A stretch of DNA of 64,000 bases from Rhodococcus rhodnii NBRC 100604. Its GTDB lineage: Bacteria > Actinomycetota > Actinomycetes > Mycobacteriales > Mycobacteriaceae. The translations under genes and the position numbers were made by a program. Position 1 is the first letter of the stretch; every line of letters starts with the position of its first letter. Under the pieces are notes generated by a model that was given only the letters and a program-made list of their open reading frames with translations, was not told the origin of the DNA and made no database searches. Below, piece by piece: positions 43,665 to 54,386 of this stretch. The stretch is from the NCBI RefSeq assembly GCF_001894925.1, contig NZ_BCXD01000024.1, forward strand, positions 1 through 64,000, written 5' to 3'.

Positions 43665-44117
43665 GTGACCTCCGATCCCCGTGCGCTCGCGAGCGAGCTC
43701 TCGCTCGTCCTCGTCCGCATCACGCGTCAGCTGCGTGGCAGGCGAGCCGACGCCCAGATCTCGCTCACGCAGCTGTCGGCGATCGCGACGCTCGCCCGTG
43801 ACGGGGCGATGACGCCGGGGAACCTCGCTGCCAGGGAACACGTCCAGCCGCCGTCGATGACACGCGTCATCGCCTCGCTCACCGACGCCGGGCTCGTCGC
43901 GCGTACACCGCACCCGACGGACGGCCGGCAGGTGCTCGTGTCGCTCACCGACGCGGGGCGCGCCCTCTTCGAGGAGGAGTCCAACGCGCGCGAGGAATGG
44001 ATGACCGAGCGTCTCGCGTCGCTGAACGAGGACGATCGGAACACGATCGGCGACGCCGTCGCGATTCTGCGCGACCTCGTGACGCCGCCGTCCGGAACCC
44101 CCACGCGCGGACGCTGA
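43665..44117 (+). CDS. MarR-family transcriptional regulator (Rv0880-like)
   Basis: Winged-helix regulator, 150 aa. The DNA-binding segment reads MTPGNLAAREHVQPPSMTRVIASLTDAGLVAR (quoted in part: LAAREHVQPPSMTRVI), followed by the wing RTPHPTDGRQVLVSL. TATTCT lies 6 nt before GTG 43665, so the mRNA is probably leaderless. The MFS exporter starts 49 nt downstream on the same strand, a frequent MarR-efflux pairing, and the position matches Rv0880. It probably represses itself and the exporter; ligand unknown. Confidence 0.87.
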   Translation: MTSDPRALASELSLVLVRITRQLRGRRADAQISLTQLSAIATLARDGAMTPGNLAAREHVQPPSMTRVIASLTDAGLVARTPHPTDGRQVLVSLTDAGRALFEEESNAREEWMTERLASLNEDDRNTIGDAVAILRDLVTPPSGTPTRGR

Positions 44118-44165
44118 CCGGCCCCCGGGCTCCCGACGTCGCGGGCTCGGGAGGACGATGACCGG

Positions 44166-45410
44166 GTGAGTGCACCCGACGAACCCCGGCGAAGCGGGAT
44201 GTTCGCGGCGCTGCACACGCGCAACTACCGGCTGTGGGCGGGCGGCCAGATCGTCTCGCTCGTCGGCACGTGGATGCAGCGCATCGCCCAGGACTGGCTC
44301 GTCCTCACGCTCTCGGGCGGCAACGCTCTCGCCGTCGGCATCGTCATGGCGCTGCAGTTCGGTCCCACACTCGTCCTGTCGGTGTGGGGCGGTGTGCTCG
44401 CGGACCGGTTCGACAAGCGCCGGCTGCTCATGGCGACGCAGGTCGGAATGGCCACGTGCGCACTCGTTCTCGGGCTGCTCGACGTCACGGGCGCGGTCGT
44501 GTTGTGGCACGTGTACGTCGTCGCACTCGTCCTCGGTTGTGTGTCGGCGATCGACGCTCCCGTGCGGCAGTCGTTCACGATCGAGATGGTCGGTCCCGAG
44601 CGGTTGTCGAACGCGATCGCCCTGAACTCGATGACGTTCAACAGTGCCCGCATCGTCGGCCCTGCGATCTCCGGCGTGCTCATCACGTGGATCGGCACCG
44701 GGTGGGTGTTCCTGCTCAACGTCGTGACGTTCGCGGGCGTCCTCGCGGGGCTCGCCGCGATGCGGGAACGTGAGTTGTTCGCCTCACCCAAGGTGCCGCG
44801 CGCGAAGGGACAGGTGCGCGAGGGCTTCCGATACGTGCGGTCCAGGCCCGATCTCGTCGTCGTCCTCGCCGCCGTGTTCATGGTGTCGACGTTCGGGCTC
44901 AATTTCCCGCTGAGCCTGGCTGTGCTCGCGCGCACGACCTTCGAGCAGGGCGCCGACGCGTACGGACTCCTGTCGACGATGCTCGCGATCGGCACGCTCG
45001 CGGGTGCCGTGATCGCGGCGCGGCGCCGGACACCGCCGAGGCTGCGCACGCTCCTCGCCGCCGCGGCCGGGTTCGGGCTGTTCGAGATCCTCGTCGGCGT
45101 GATGCCGACGTACGTCCTCGTCGCGATCCTGCTCGTCCCGACGGGCGCGCTCACGCTCACCTTCACGACGGCAGCGATGAACATCCTGCAGGCGTCGGTG
45201 CCGTCCGAGATGCGCGGCCGGGTCATGGGCATCTACATGCTGTGCTTCCTGGGTGGCACCCCGCTCGGCGGTCCGGTGCTGGGCTGGCTCGCCGACGTTC
45301 TCGACCCGCGAGCGCCGCTCGTGATCGGTGGCGCGATCTCGCTCGCCAGCGGCGTCGCGGCCGTCGCGTACCTGTGGTGGCGTCAGCGAATCGAGACGGG
45401 ATCGTCCTGA
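44166..45410 (+). CDS. MFS exporter (EntS/MFS_3-like), intact
   Basis: A 414-aa membrane protein with 12 hydrophobic spans. Motif A is present and complete: LSVWGGVLADRFDKRRLLMA between helices 2 and 3. Other family pieces are RNYRLWAGGQIVSLVGTWMQ at the N-terminus and PSEMRGRVMGIYML after helix 10. It starts on GTG 44166 and is probably co-transcribed with and controlled by the upstream MarR regulator. Useful as an internal reference for the deleted paralogue at 51594. Substrate unknown; drugs or siderophores are plausible. Confidence 0.87.
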   Translation: MSAPDEPRRSGMFAALHTRNYRLWAGGQIVSLVGTWMQRIAQDWLVLTLSGGNALAVGIVMALQFGPTLVLSVWGGVLADRFDKRRLLMATQVGMATCALVLGLLDVTGAVVLWHVYVVALVLGCVSAIDAPVRQSFTIEMVGPERLSNAIALNSMTFNSARIVGPAISGVLITWIGTGWVFLLNVVTFAGVLAGLAAMRERELFASPKVPRAKGQVREGFRYVRSRPDLVVVLAAVFMVSTFGLNFPLSLAVLARTTFEQGADAYGLLSTMLAIGTLAGAVIAARRRTPPRLRTLLAAAAGFGLFEILVGVMPTYVLVAILLVPTGALTLTFTTAAMNILQASVPSEMRGRVMGIYMLCFLGGTPLGGPVLGWLADVLDPRAPLVIGGAISLASGVAAVAYLWWRQRIETGSS

Positions 45411-45610
45411 CGTTTCGCTTCGATCCGGTGCTACGTCCACCAGAAGACGAGTGCCGCGAGGACGGAGCCCGCCGACGACAGCGCCTGCGCGCCGAGGTGG
45501 ACGTCGTACTCCATGGCGCGGCTCGCTCGGTCGAGTAGCGGTATTCGCCGAGTCGCCGGCCCGGCGCGCTCCGGGGACCGCGAGTCGCGGCCGGCGCGGC
45601 GTGCGGCACG

Positions 45611-46426
45611 ATGACGTGCGTGGTTCACGTCATCGACATCACCGACCCCGCCGATCCGCGGCTCGACGACTATCGCGATCTCAACAAGTCCGATCGCCGT
45701 CCCGATCTGCCCGGCGGCAAGGGGCTCGTGATCGCCGAAGGCGTGCTCGTCGTGGAGCGGATGCTCACGTCGCGATTCGTCCCGATCAGCCTGCTCGGCG
45801 TCGACCGGCGACTCACCGAACTGGGCAGCCGCCTCGGCGGTGTGGACGTGCCGTTCTACCGGACGCCCACCGAGGTGATGGACGAGGTGATCGGCTTCCA
45901 CCTCAACCGCGGTGTGCTGGCGGCGGCGCGACGACCCGAGCCGCTCACCGCGCAGGACGTGCTGACCAGTGCGCGCACCGTCGCCGTCCTCGAGGGAGTC
46001 AACGATCACGAGAATCTCGGATCGATGTTCCGCAACGCCGCGGGGCTCGGCGTCGACGGCGTGCTGTTCGGCAAGGGCGCGGCCGATCCGCTCTACCGGC
46101 GCGCCGTGCGGGTGTCGATGGGACACGTGCTGCGCGTCCCGTTCGCCGACGTCCCCGACTGGCCGCGGGGGCTGAACCTGCTGCGCGAGAACGGCTTCCA
46201 GCTCATCTCGCTGACGCCGGACCCGGGCGCCGTCCGGCTCGCGGACGCGATGACGGGGGAGAAGGTCGCGGTGCTGCTCGGTGCCGAGGGGCCCGGGCTG
46301 ACCGAGCACGCGATGCGCGCGACCGACGTCCGCGCCCGGATCCCGATGGCGCCGGGCACCGATTCGCTCAACGTCGCGACGGCGGCGGCGATGGCCTTCT
46401 ACGAACGGGCACGGACCGCGGAGTGA
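45611..46426 (+). CDS. TrmH/SpoU-family rRNA or tRNA 2'-O-methyltransferase (Rv0881-like)
   Basis: SAM-dependent RNA ribose methyltransferase with the knotted SPOUT fold, 271 aa. An N-terminal substrate-binding domain (DITDPADPRLDDYRDLN) precedes the catalytic domain: motif 1 region VAVLEGVNDHENLGSMFRNA, motif 2 VAVLLGAEGPGL and motif 3 IPMAPGTDSLNVATAAAM. All are intact. ATG 45611 is used; no clear ribosome site is seen. It is flanked by the MFS exporter and the convergent DUF6928-like gene. Target nucleotide is not deducible. Confidence 0.9.
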   Translation: MTCVVHVIDITDPADPRLDDYRDLNKSDRRPDLPGGKGLVIAEGVLVVERMLTSRFVPISLLGVDRRLTELGSRLGGVDVPFYRTPTEVMDEVIGFHLNRGVLAAARRPEPLTAQDVLTSARTVAVLEGVNDHENLGSMFRNAAGLGVDGVLFGKGAADPLYRRAVRVSMGHVLRVPFADVPDWPRGLNLLRENGFQLISLTPDPGAVRLADAMTGEKVAVLLGAEGPGLTEHAMRATDVRARIPMAPGTDSLNVATAAAMAFYERARTAE

Positions 46427-46462
46427 CGGCTCGCTCGCGGTTCGTTCGCGGCAGCCGAAGGC

Positions 46463-47236
46463 TCATTCGCGATAGCCGAAGTAGTCGAGCACGCGCGCGA
46501 AGACGCCGCGCGGCGGCTGCCGCACGACGGTGATCGGATCGGGCCGCGGCGCCGCGTTCGGCGTCGGCCGCGGATCGCGTTCCGGGGGAGTGGGGCCCGG
46601 CAGCGCAGGTACCGAGGCGGGACGGAAGCCGATCACGCGAAGGTCCGCGGCGCGCACGGGGTCGCTCGGCGCAGCACGGGTGTACCGGAACCCCAGCCAC
46701 GCGAGGTTGGCGTGCTCCGCGAACTGCTGCGGGTGGAACGGCAGGGCGTCCGGATCGGGGAGGGTGCCGTCGCGGTACCGCAGCGGGTGCTCGCCCGCCC
46801 AGAACGGCGCCTCCCACACCTGCGGCAACCCGATGTCCTCGACGATGCGGTTCGGCGTCGCACTGAACGCGCGTCGCAATCTGTCGCCCTCCCACAGCGC
46901 GAAGGCGCCCGACGCGTCCTGCGGATGCGAGGCGACGAGGATCGTCCGCTCGGCACGCAGGCGCTGCGACGGCGGCAGTTGCGACGGGAGATCGACGGCG
47001 AACAGCGGCGAGGCGACGACGGTGACACGGGGATACGCGCCGACGTACACCTGATCGTCGGTGCCGCCCGCGACGGTGCTCAGCGGGACGGGATCGCTCG
47101 CCGCGAGATCGGACGTCCCGAGCAGCGCCGTCGCCAGTCCGCGTGACGCGACCGGGTCGGGAGCCGGCCGGTCGCTCAGCGCACGGACGGGATCGGCGCG
47201 GTGGACGAGCCAGATCGTCGAGATCGCGCGAGCCAC
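46463..47236 (-). CDS. DUF6928-like protein
   Basis: A 257-aa soluble protein found in actinobacteria. The N-terminus STIWLVHRADPVRALSDRP and the block QVYVGAYPRVTVV fit the DUF6928 pattern as I recall it; the central GAFALWEGDRLRRAF and FWAGEHPLRYRDG are also typical. The C-terminus is proline-rich and ends VLDYFGYRE. GTG 47236 is used. It lies 39 nt downstream of sepH on the same strand, so the two may be co-transcribed. Function unknown. Confidence 0.6.
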   Translation of the reverse strand: MARAISTIWLVHRADPVRALSDRPAPDPVASRGLATALLGTSDLAASDPVPLSTVAGGTDDQVYVGAYPRVTVVASPLFAVDLPSQLPPSQRLRAERTILVASHPQDASGAFALWEGDRLRRAFSATPNRIVEDIGLPQVWEAPFWAGEHPLRYRDGTLPDPDALPFHPQQFAEHANLAWLGFRYTRAAPSDPVRAADLRVIGFRPASVPALPGPTPPERDPRPTPNAAPRPDPITVVRQPPRGVFARVLDYFGYRE

Positions 47237-47275
47237 GTGGCGATTCCCCCAGTCGTCGTCGGGTGCGCCGCGCGC

Positions 47276-48133
47276 TCAGTGTCCGCTGCTGCGCACCCCG
47301 AGCAGGACGTCGTCCCACGACGGCAGTGCGGGCTTGCCGCGCTTGTCCTTCGCCCTGCGCTCGGCGCTCTCGGCATCGGGCGCGGGTGCGTCCTCCGGGA
47401 CGGTCTCGGCGTCGATGATCTCTTCGGCGGGTTCGGCCGGCGCAGGCTCGTCGGCACGCGCATCGGGTTCACCGGCCGGGGTCTCGGCGACCGAGAGCTC
47501 GAGTTGATCCTGTTCGGGGGACGCGACCGCGGTCAGTCCGCGCAGCGGCCGGCCGAAGTCGGGATCGACGAGGTCGAACGCGGTGTCGTCGAGGGCGACG
47601 ATCGTGCCGCCGTGGGCGTCGGGCTGGTAGCGCCAGTGCGCGGAGTTCGTCGAGCGGCCCGCCTGCCACAGCAGTTGCGCGACCCAGTGGCCCTCGTCGT
47701 CGCGCCACGCGTCCCAGCGCGCGGAGTCGAAGTCGTGGCCGCGTTCGCGGAACGCCTGCGCGACGATCTCGCTGAGCGTCATGACGGTGGGGCCGTCGTC
47801 GCGAACCGGGTGTCCGCCCTGCGCCATCTCCGCGGCACGCGAGCGTTCGAGCAGTACGGGGTAGGCGAAGCGTTCGACGCGCGACACGGGGATGCCGGCT
47901 TCGTCGGCGACCTCGTCGACGGAGGCGCCTGCGCGGATGCGGGCCTGGATTTCACGGGGCCTGAGCTGACTGTCCATCTCGATCTCGATCTGTCCTAGTC
48001 GAGCCATGTCTCCGCGGGAGGCAGCGCGAAGCTTGTCGTCGGCGGGTAGCCGAAATTTCTCGCCGGTTGCAGCATCGGCGCACACCACGTGCGAGCCGTC
48101 GGGTTCGAGACCGATCACTCGAAGTTCTCGCAC
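47276..48133 (-). CDS. sepH: Cell-division regulator SepH (DUF3071)
   Basis: Actinobacterial septation protein that stimulates FtsZ assembly. The N-terminal ~160 residues form DUF3071: RELRVIGLEPDGSHVVC, FRLPADDKLRAA and the helix-turn-helix-like IQARIRAGASVDEVADEAG. The middle has GHWVAQLLWQAGRS. The C-terminal third is a Pro/Ala/Glu-rich disordered tail ending in a conserved-looking RGKPALPSWDDVLLGVRSSG, which may bind FtsZ. GTG 48133 follows GGAGGGA. TACAGT at 48183-48178 (minus) would give a ~38-nt leader. 285 aa. Position matches Rv0883c. Confidence 0.87.
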   Translation of the reverse strand: MRELRVIGLEPDGSHVVCADAATGEKFRLPADDKLRAASRGDMARLGQIEIEMDSQLRPREIQARIRAGASVDEVADEAGIPVSRVERFAYPVLLERSRAAEMAQGGHPVRDDGPTVMTLSEIVAQAFRERGHDFDSARWDAWRDDEGHWVAQLLWQAGRSTNSAHWRYQPDAHGGTIVALDDTAFDLVDPDFGRPLRGLTAVASPEQDQLELSVAETPAGEPDARADEPAPAEPAEEIIDAETVPEDAPAPDAESAERRAKDKRGKPALPSWDDVLLGVRSSGH

Positions 48134-48241
48134 CGTTGGTCCCTCCTCGTCGCGCCGGCTCGCGATCAACTCACACGACTGTAATTCACGCGTGACCCGT
48201 TCGTGGGAGGACACGCATCTCCGTCCGCTTCCGTGCCCCGG

Positions 48242-48321
48242 CGGTTCTGCACCCCGAATGTCGTTCTGCACCCCTCTCGGCCGGTCGAGAGGGGTGCAGA
48301 ACGCGAAAAGGGGTGCAGAAC
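48242..48321. repeat. Nested palindromic intergenic repeat, copy B
   Basis: Outer arms GGTTCTGCACCCC (48242-48254) and its complement (48309-48321) enclose an inner perfect 17-bp inverted repeat, GTTCTGCACCCCTCTCG (48262-48278) with 48285-48301, around a 6-nt loop. Linker CGAAAAGGGGTGCAGAA is shared with copy A near 2365-2440. It lies between the sepH promoter and the stop of serC, so it may end serC transcription. Confidence 0.8.
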
Positions 48322-48350
48322 CGCGGGAGCGGAGCCGACCGGCGGACGGA

Positions 48351-49523
<1,173 letters not shown>

Positions 49524-50651
49524 TCACGCGTGGTCGATGCGGTCCCAGCCCTCGACGGACTCGGGGCTGCGGGGCTCGGGGCCGGTGTAGACGGCGGCAG
49601 GCCGGACCAGCTTGCCCAGGCGCTTCTGTTCGAGGATATGGGCGCACCAGCCGGCGGTGCGGCCACACGTGAACATCGCGGGCATCATGTGCGCGGGAAC
49701 CTCGGCGAAGTCGAGGATGACGGCCGCCCAGAACTCGACGTTCGTCTCGATCGCTCGGTCCGGACGACGCTCGCGCAGCTCCGCGAGCGCGGCCTGCTCG
49801 AGAGCGGCCGCGGCCTCGAAACGCGGGGCGTCGAGACGCTCGGCGGTCGCCCGCAGGACGCGCGCCCGAGGATCCTCGGCGCGGTACACGCGGTGACCGA
49901 AGCCCATGAGCTTCTCTTTGCGATCGAGGATCGACTTGACGACGCCGCGCGCGTCGCCGGTGCGTTCGGTCTCCTCGATCATCGGCAGTACGCGAGCGGG
50001 TGCGCCGCCGTGCAGCGGGCCCGACATCGCGCCGATCGCGCCGGACAGCGACGCCGCGACGTCGGCACCCGTCGACGCGATGACGCGCGCGGTGAAGGTC
50101 GAGGCGTTCATGCCGTGCTCGGCCGCCGACACCCAGTACGCGTCGATCGCCTCGACGTGGCGTGGATCCGGCTCGCCCTTCCAGCGCACCATGAACCGCT
50201 CGGTCACCGTCGTCGCCTCGTCGATCCGCTTCTGCGGGACGGCAGGGACGTAGATGCCGCGCGCCGACTGCGCGACGTACGACAACGCCATGACGGACGC
50301 GCGAGCCAGATTGTCGCGGGCGGTCTCCTCGTCGATGTCGAGCAGCGGCTGGTAGCCCCAGATCGGCGCGAGCATCGCGAGCGCGGCCTGGACGTCGACG
50401 CGGACGTCACCGGTGTGGACGGGCAGCGGGAACGGCTCGGCGGGCGGCAGGCCCGGGCCGAAGCGGCCGTCGACGAGCAGCGCCCACACGTTGCCGAAGG
50501 TGACCTTGCGGGAGACCAGATCCTCGATGTCGACGCCGCGATAGCGCAGCGCACCGCCGTCCTTGTCGGGCTCGGCGATGTCGCTGGTGAACGCGACGAC
50601 CCCTTCGAGTCCACTGACGAAATTCTCGGGCACCGCCGGGCTCGCGGTCAT
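49524..50651 (-). CDS. citA: Citrate synthase 2 (CitA-type)
   Basis: Second citrate/2-methylcitrate synthase-like enzyme, 375 aa, condensing oxaloacetate with acetyl-CoA (or propionyl-CoA). Catalytic regions are present: first His in SAAEHGMNAST, the substrate-binding GAMSGPLHGGAPARV and the MGFGHRVYRAEDPRA block with the second His, then a conserved Asp in NVEFWAAVIL/D region. ATG 50651 follows GGAG. It is 57 nt upstream of serC on the same strand; position fits Rv0889c. With gltA at 52997 this locus holds two citrate synthases. Confidence 0.9.
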   Translation of the reverse strand: MTASPAVPENFVSGLEGVVAFTSDIAEPDKDGGALRYRGVDIEDLVSRKVTFGNVWALLVDGRFGPGLPPAEPFPLPVHTGDVRVDVQAALAMLAPIWGYQPLLDIDEETARDNLARASVMALSYVAQSARGIYVPAVPQKRIDEATTVTERFMVRWKGEPDPRHVEAIDAYWVSAAEHGMNASTFTARVIASTGADVAASLSGAIGAMSGPLHGGAPARVLPMIEETERTGDARGVVKSILDRKEKLMGFGHRVYRAEDPRARVLRATAERLDAPRFEAAAALEQAALAELRERRPDRAIETNVEFWAAVILDFAEVPAHMMPAMFTCGRTAGWCAHILEQKRLGKLVRPAAVYTGPEPRSPESVEGWDRIDHA

Positions 50652-50883
50652 TGCAGGCTCCGTCCTGGGGGTTCGGTACCGCTCGGATGGGAGCGATACT
50701 GCAGTTCTTCGTCCGTGAGCACCGCGCCCGGCCCGGTCGGTCGGACCGCACGGATCAGCGGCGTCGTCACCCGAAATGCTAGTCCTCGCCGCACGTCGAT
50801 TCACCGGCGCCCTTGCGCCCCGCGTCAGCGCCGCCCTCGCGCCTCGCACCTCTCGTGCGCTCGTCGGAGTAGCCTTCTGCGGC

Positions 50884-51597
50884 GTGTCAGCCCAGAACGA
50901 TCGATCGCCGGAGAACGCACAGTCGGCGCGCGTGCGCGCGAGTCTCGCCGAGATGCGTGTGGACTACTCGGAGGTCGCGGGCCAGCACCCCGACGAGCCG
51001 GACCTCGACGTCGCGCATCTCGAAGCGGGCTGGTTGCCGCTCCTGCGGATCTGGCTCGACGGCGCCGTGCGCGCGGGAGTGCCCGAACCGAACGCCATGA
51101 CCCTCGGCACGGTCGATGCCGCGGGCGATCCGCGGACGCGCACGGTGCTGTGCAAGGGCGTCGACGACACGGGCGTCACCTTCTACACCAACTACGACTC
51201 CGACAAGGCGCATCAGCTCGACGCGCACCCGGCCGCGTCCGTCACGTTCGCGTGGGTCTCGCTCGCGCACCAGATCACGCTGCGCGGGCCGGTCGAACGG
51301 GTGCCGGCCGAGGTCACCGAGCGCTACTGGGCGACGCGCCCGCGCGGCTCGCAGATCGGCGCGTGGGCGTCGTGGCAGTCGCATCCGATCGCGTCGCGCG
51401 GCGAACTCGACGCGCAGTGGCTCGCCGTCGCACAGCGTTTCGCCGGTGAGCAGGTTCCGGTCCCGGATTTCTGGGGCGGATACGTCGTGCGGCCCGTCGT
51501 CGCCGAGTTCTGGCAGGGCCGCGGCGACCGCATGCACAACCGGATCCGTGCCGAACTGACCGACGGAACCTGGGTCGCGCAGCGACTCCAGCCGTGA
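50884..51597 (+). CDS. pdxH: Pyridoxamine 5'-phosphate oxidase
   Basis: FMN enzyme making pyridoxal 5'-phosphate from pyridoxine or pyridoxamine phosphate, 237 aa. Landmarks are [30 protein letters not shown] (FMN binding, quoted in part: [13 protein letters not shown]), [12 protein letters not shown] and the C-terminal [13 protein letters not shown] and WVAQRLQP, all family-typical. TAGCCT lies 8 nt before GTG 50884, suggesting a leaderless transcript. Its stop overlaps the next gene start (GTGA). Supplies the cofactor for SerC nearby, although the genes are divergent. Confidence 0.92.
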   Translation: MSAQNDRSPENAQSARVRASLAEMRVDYSEVAGQHPDEPDLDVAHLEAGWLPLLRIWLDGAVRAGVPEPNAMTLGTVDAAGDPRTRTVLCKGVDDTGVTFYTNYDSDKAHQLDAHPAASVTFAWVSLAHQITLRGPVERVPAEVTERYWATRPRGSQIGAWASWQSHPIASRGELDAQWLAVAQRFAGEQVPVPDFWGGYVVRPVVAEFWQGRGDRMHNRIRAELTDGTWVAQRLQP

Positions 51598-52787
51598 GGG
51601 GCCTGCTCGCCGACACCACTCCGCTCCGCAATCGCGACTATCGACGGCTGTGGCTCGCGGGTGTCGTCACCGTCATCGGCGGCCAGCTCGCGATCGTCGC
51701 GGTGCCGCAGCAGATCTACGAGATCACGCGTTCGTCGGCGTACGTCGGGCTGACGGGTGTGTTCGCGCTCGTCCCGCTGATCGTCACGACGAGCGGGCTC
51801 GGCATCACCGCAGTGCTGTTCTGGGTGCAGGCGGCACTCGAGCTGAACAACGTGTGGGTCGTGCTCGTGCTGCTCGCGGTGCAGCAGGCGTGCTTCGCCG
51901 TCAATCAGCCGACGCGTGCCGCCATCATCCCGCGGCTCCTGCCGGGCGAGCAGCTGCCCGCGGCGAACTCGCTCAACATGACGGTGATGCAGTTCGGGGC
52001 CATCGCCGGGCCGCTGCTCGCGGGCGTGATGATCCCGATCATCGGGCTGTCGATGCTGTATCTCCTCGACGCGGTCGCCCTGCTCGCGACGTTGTGGGCC
52101 GCAGTGAAGCTGCCGTCGATCCCGCCGACGGGACAGGCCCGCCGCGCGGGGCTGCGGCAGGTGTGGGAGGGCTTCGGCTATCTCGCGACGCAGCGGATCC
52201 TGCTCGCGTCGTTCGTCGTCGACATCATCGCGATGGTCTTCGGGATGCCGCGTGTGCTGTTCCCTCAGATCGCCCACGAGTCGTTCGGCGATCCGGTGAC
52301 CGGCGGGTTCGCGCTGGGGCTGTTGTTCGCGGCGATGTCGGCGGGCGCCGTGCTCGGCGGAGTGTTCTCGGGCTGGTTGCCGAGAATCCGGCGGCAGGGG
52401 CTCGCCGTGATCGTCTGCGTCGTGTTGTGGGGTCTCGCGATGCTCGGCTTCGGCGTCACCGTCCACTTCGCGGCGCCGGGGTCGTCGGCGGCGATCCTGT
52501 GGATCGCGGTCGCGTTCCTCGCGTTCGGCGGCGCGGCGGACATGGTGTCGTCGGCGTTCCGGGCCACGATGCTGCAACAGGTCGCGACGGACGACATGCG
52601 CGGCCGCCTGCAGGGCGTGTTCACGGTCGTCGTCGCGGGCGGTCCGCGGATCGGCGACGTCGCGCACGGCGCGGCCGCGGCGTCTGTGGGAACCGCGGTC
52701 GCGACGGCGGGCGGCGGCGGCCTCGTCGTCGTCGGTGTCGTGATCGCTGCCTTCGCGTTTCCGATGTTCGTGCGCTATCGGGTGTAG
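51594..52787 (+). CDS. MFS_3-type transporter lacking the motif-A segment
   Basis: A 397-aa membrane protein closely resembling the MFS_3/EntS family. The N-terminus ([20 protein letters not shown]) and later helices are normal. After LVPLIV the sequence jumps straight to [15 protein letters not shown]. Family members, and the intact paralogue at 44166, have about 22-24 further residues here: the end of helix 2 and the motif-A loop with its Asp-Arg-Arg. An in-frame deletion near 51780 is inferred, possibly between short repeats coding for LIV. Loss of motif A usually impairs transport. GTG 51594 overlaps the pdxH stop. Confidence 0.8.
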   Translation: MRGLLADTTPLRNRDYRRLWLAGVVTVIGGQLAIVAVPQQIYEITRSSAYVGLTGVFALVPLIVTTSGLGITAVLFWVQAALELNNVWVVLVLLAVQQACFAVNQPTRAAIIPRLLPGEQLPAANSLNMTVMQFGAIAGPLLAGVMIPIIGLSMLYLLDAVALLATLWAAVKLPSIPPTGQARRAGLRQVWEGFGYLATQRILLASFVVDIIAMVFGMPRVLFPQIAHESFGDPVTGGFALGLLFAAMSAGAVLGGVFSGWLPRIRRQGLAVIVCVVLWGLAMLGFGVTVHFAAPGSSAAILWIAVAFLAFGGAADMVSSAFRATMLQQVATDDMRGRLQGVFTVVVAGGPRIGDVAHGAAAASVGTAVATAGGGGLVVVGVVIAAFAFPMFVRYRV

Positions 52788-52996
52788 CGGTAGCACACTG
52801 GACGTGTCGCCCGTGACGTGGAAACTCCAGGTCAGGTCGCAGCGACCGGCGCCACTCGCGGCCGCGCGTCGGCTGCGTGCGGCGGTGCTCGCCTGGTCGC
52901 GCCGAACCCGCCCTACGCGGGGGCGCACCCGGGGGACTACTTTCTACGTGATCGAATGTTGTAACTCATCGGTTCGAGCTTTGAGAGGGATGCTTC

Positions 52997-54292
52997 GTGC
53001 CCGACAATGACACAAAGCCCACACTCGCCTATCCCGGTGGCGAGTACTCGATGTCGATTGCCGAGGCAAGCGAGGGCAATAACGGCATCGTCCTGGGTAA
53101 CCTCCTGGCGAGCACGGGGTACACGACCCTGGACCCGGGCTTCGTCAACACCGCCTCCACCAAATCGGCGATCACCTACATCGACGGCGCGAACGGCATC
53201 CTGCGGTATCGGGGATATCCGATCGAACAGCTCGCGCAGAAGTCGACCTTCATCGAGGTCAGCTACCTGCTGATCTACGGCGAGCTGCCCACCGCGGCCC
53301 AGCTCGAGGACTTCACCAACCGCATCCGCCGTCACACGATGCTGCACGAGGACCTCAAGCGGTTCTTCGACGGTTTCCCGCGCAACGCGCACCCGATGCC
53401 GGTCCTGTCGAGCGCCGTCAACGCGCTCTCGGCGTACTACCAGGACTCGCTCGATCCCGACGACGCCGATCAGGTCGAACTCTCGACGATCCGGCTGCTC
53501 GCCAAGCTCCCGACGATCGCCGCGTACGCGTACAAGAAGTCGGTCGGTCAGCCGTTCCTGTACCCGGACAACTCGCTGAACCTCGTCGAGAACTTCCTGC
53601 GCATGACGTTCGGCTTCCCGGCCGAGCCGTACGAACTCGATCCCGAGATCGTCAAGGCGCTCGACATGCTGCTGATCCTGCACGCCGATCACGAGCAGAA
53701 CTGCTCGACGTCGACGGTCCGGCTCGTCGGCTCGTCGGACGCGAACCTCTTCACGTCGATCTCCGGCGGCATCAACGCGCTGTGGGGCCCGCTGCACGGC
53801 GGCGCGAACCAGGCCGTCCTCGAGATGCTCGACCGCATCGTCGCCGAGGGCGGCGACAGCGCCGACTTCCTGCGCCGCGTGAAGAACAAGGAAGACGGCG
53901 TGAAGCTCATGGGCTTCGGGCACCGCGTCTACAAGAACTACGATCCGCGTGCTGCGATCGTGAAGGACACGGCTCACACGATCCTCGAGAAGCTCGGCGG
54001 CGGAGACCAGCTCCTCGACATCGCGATGGGACTCGAAGAGGCCGCGCTCGCCGACGACTACTTCGTCGAGCGCAAGCTCTACCCGAACGTGGACTTCTAC
54101 ACGGGCCTGATCTACCGCGCGATGGGCTTCCCGACGCGTATGTTCACGGTGCTGTTCGCGATGGGCCGGCTACCCGGGTGGATCGCGCACTGGCGCGAGA
54201 TGCACGAGGACCCGACCACGAAGATCGGCCGCCCGCGGCAGATCTACACCGGCTACACCGAGCGCGACTACAACGACATCGAGCGGCGCTGA
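52997..54292 (+). CDS. gltA: Citrate synthase (type II, hexameric-type)
   Basis: Main TCA-cycle citrate synthase, 431 aa. It has the type II N-terminal beta domain (YPGGEYSM..., NTASTKSAITYIDG, ILRYRGYPIEQLA) and the catalytic set: His in HADHEQNCSTST, GPLHGGANQAV with its His, MGFGHRVYKNYDPRA and an Asp in LYPNVDFYTG. The C-terminus GRPRQIYTGYTERDY is typical. GTG 52997 follows GAGAGGG. It has its own 209-nt upstream region, and the FKBP gene follows 94 nt downstream. Equivalent to Rv0896 (gltA2). Confidence 0.94.
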   Translation: MPDNDTKPTLAYPGGEYSMSIAEASEGNNGIVLGNLLASTGYTTLDPGFVNTASTKSAITYIDGANGILRYRGYPIEQLAQKSTFIEVSYLLIYGELPTAAQLEDFTNRIRRHTMLHEDLKRFFDGFPRNAHPMPVLSSAVNALSAYYQDSLDPDDADQVELSTIRLLAKLPTIAAYAYKKSVGQPFLYPDNSLNLVENFLRMTFGFPAEPYELDPEIVKALDMLLILHADHEQNCSTSTVRLVGSSDANLFTSISGGINALWGPLHGGANQAVLEMLDRIVAEGGDSADFLRRVKNKEDGVKLMGFGHRVYKNYDPRAAIVKDTAHTILEKLGGGDQLLDIAMGLEEAALADDYFVERKLYPNVDFYTGLIYRAMGFPTRMFTVLFAMGRLPGWIAHWREMHEDPTTKIGRPRQIYTGYTERDYNDIERR

Positions 54293-54386
54293 TCCGTCGG
54301 CGCATGTTCGCCGTCGGCGCCGACCGGCGTCGGCGACACCGAGAGATCGGGGCCGCAACGCTGCGGTGCCGACGACGAGGAGCAAC

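Noticed and set aside
45431-45514. 27-aa ORF (MEYDVHLGAQALSSAG...) between the MFS and rRNA methyltransferase genes
   Set aside because: It has a hydrophobic C-terminal stretch and an ATG but no ribosome site or -10 box; evidence is too thin to annotate.
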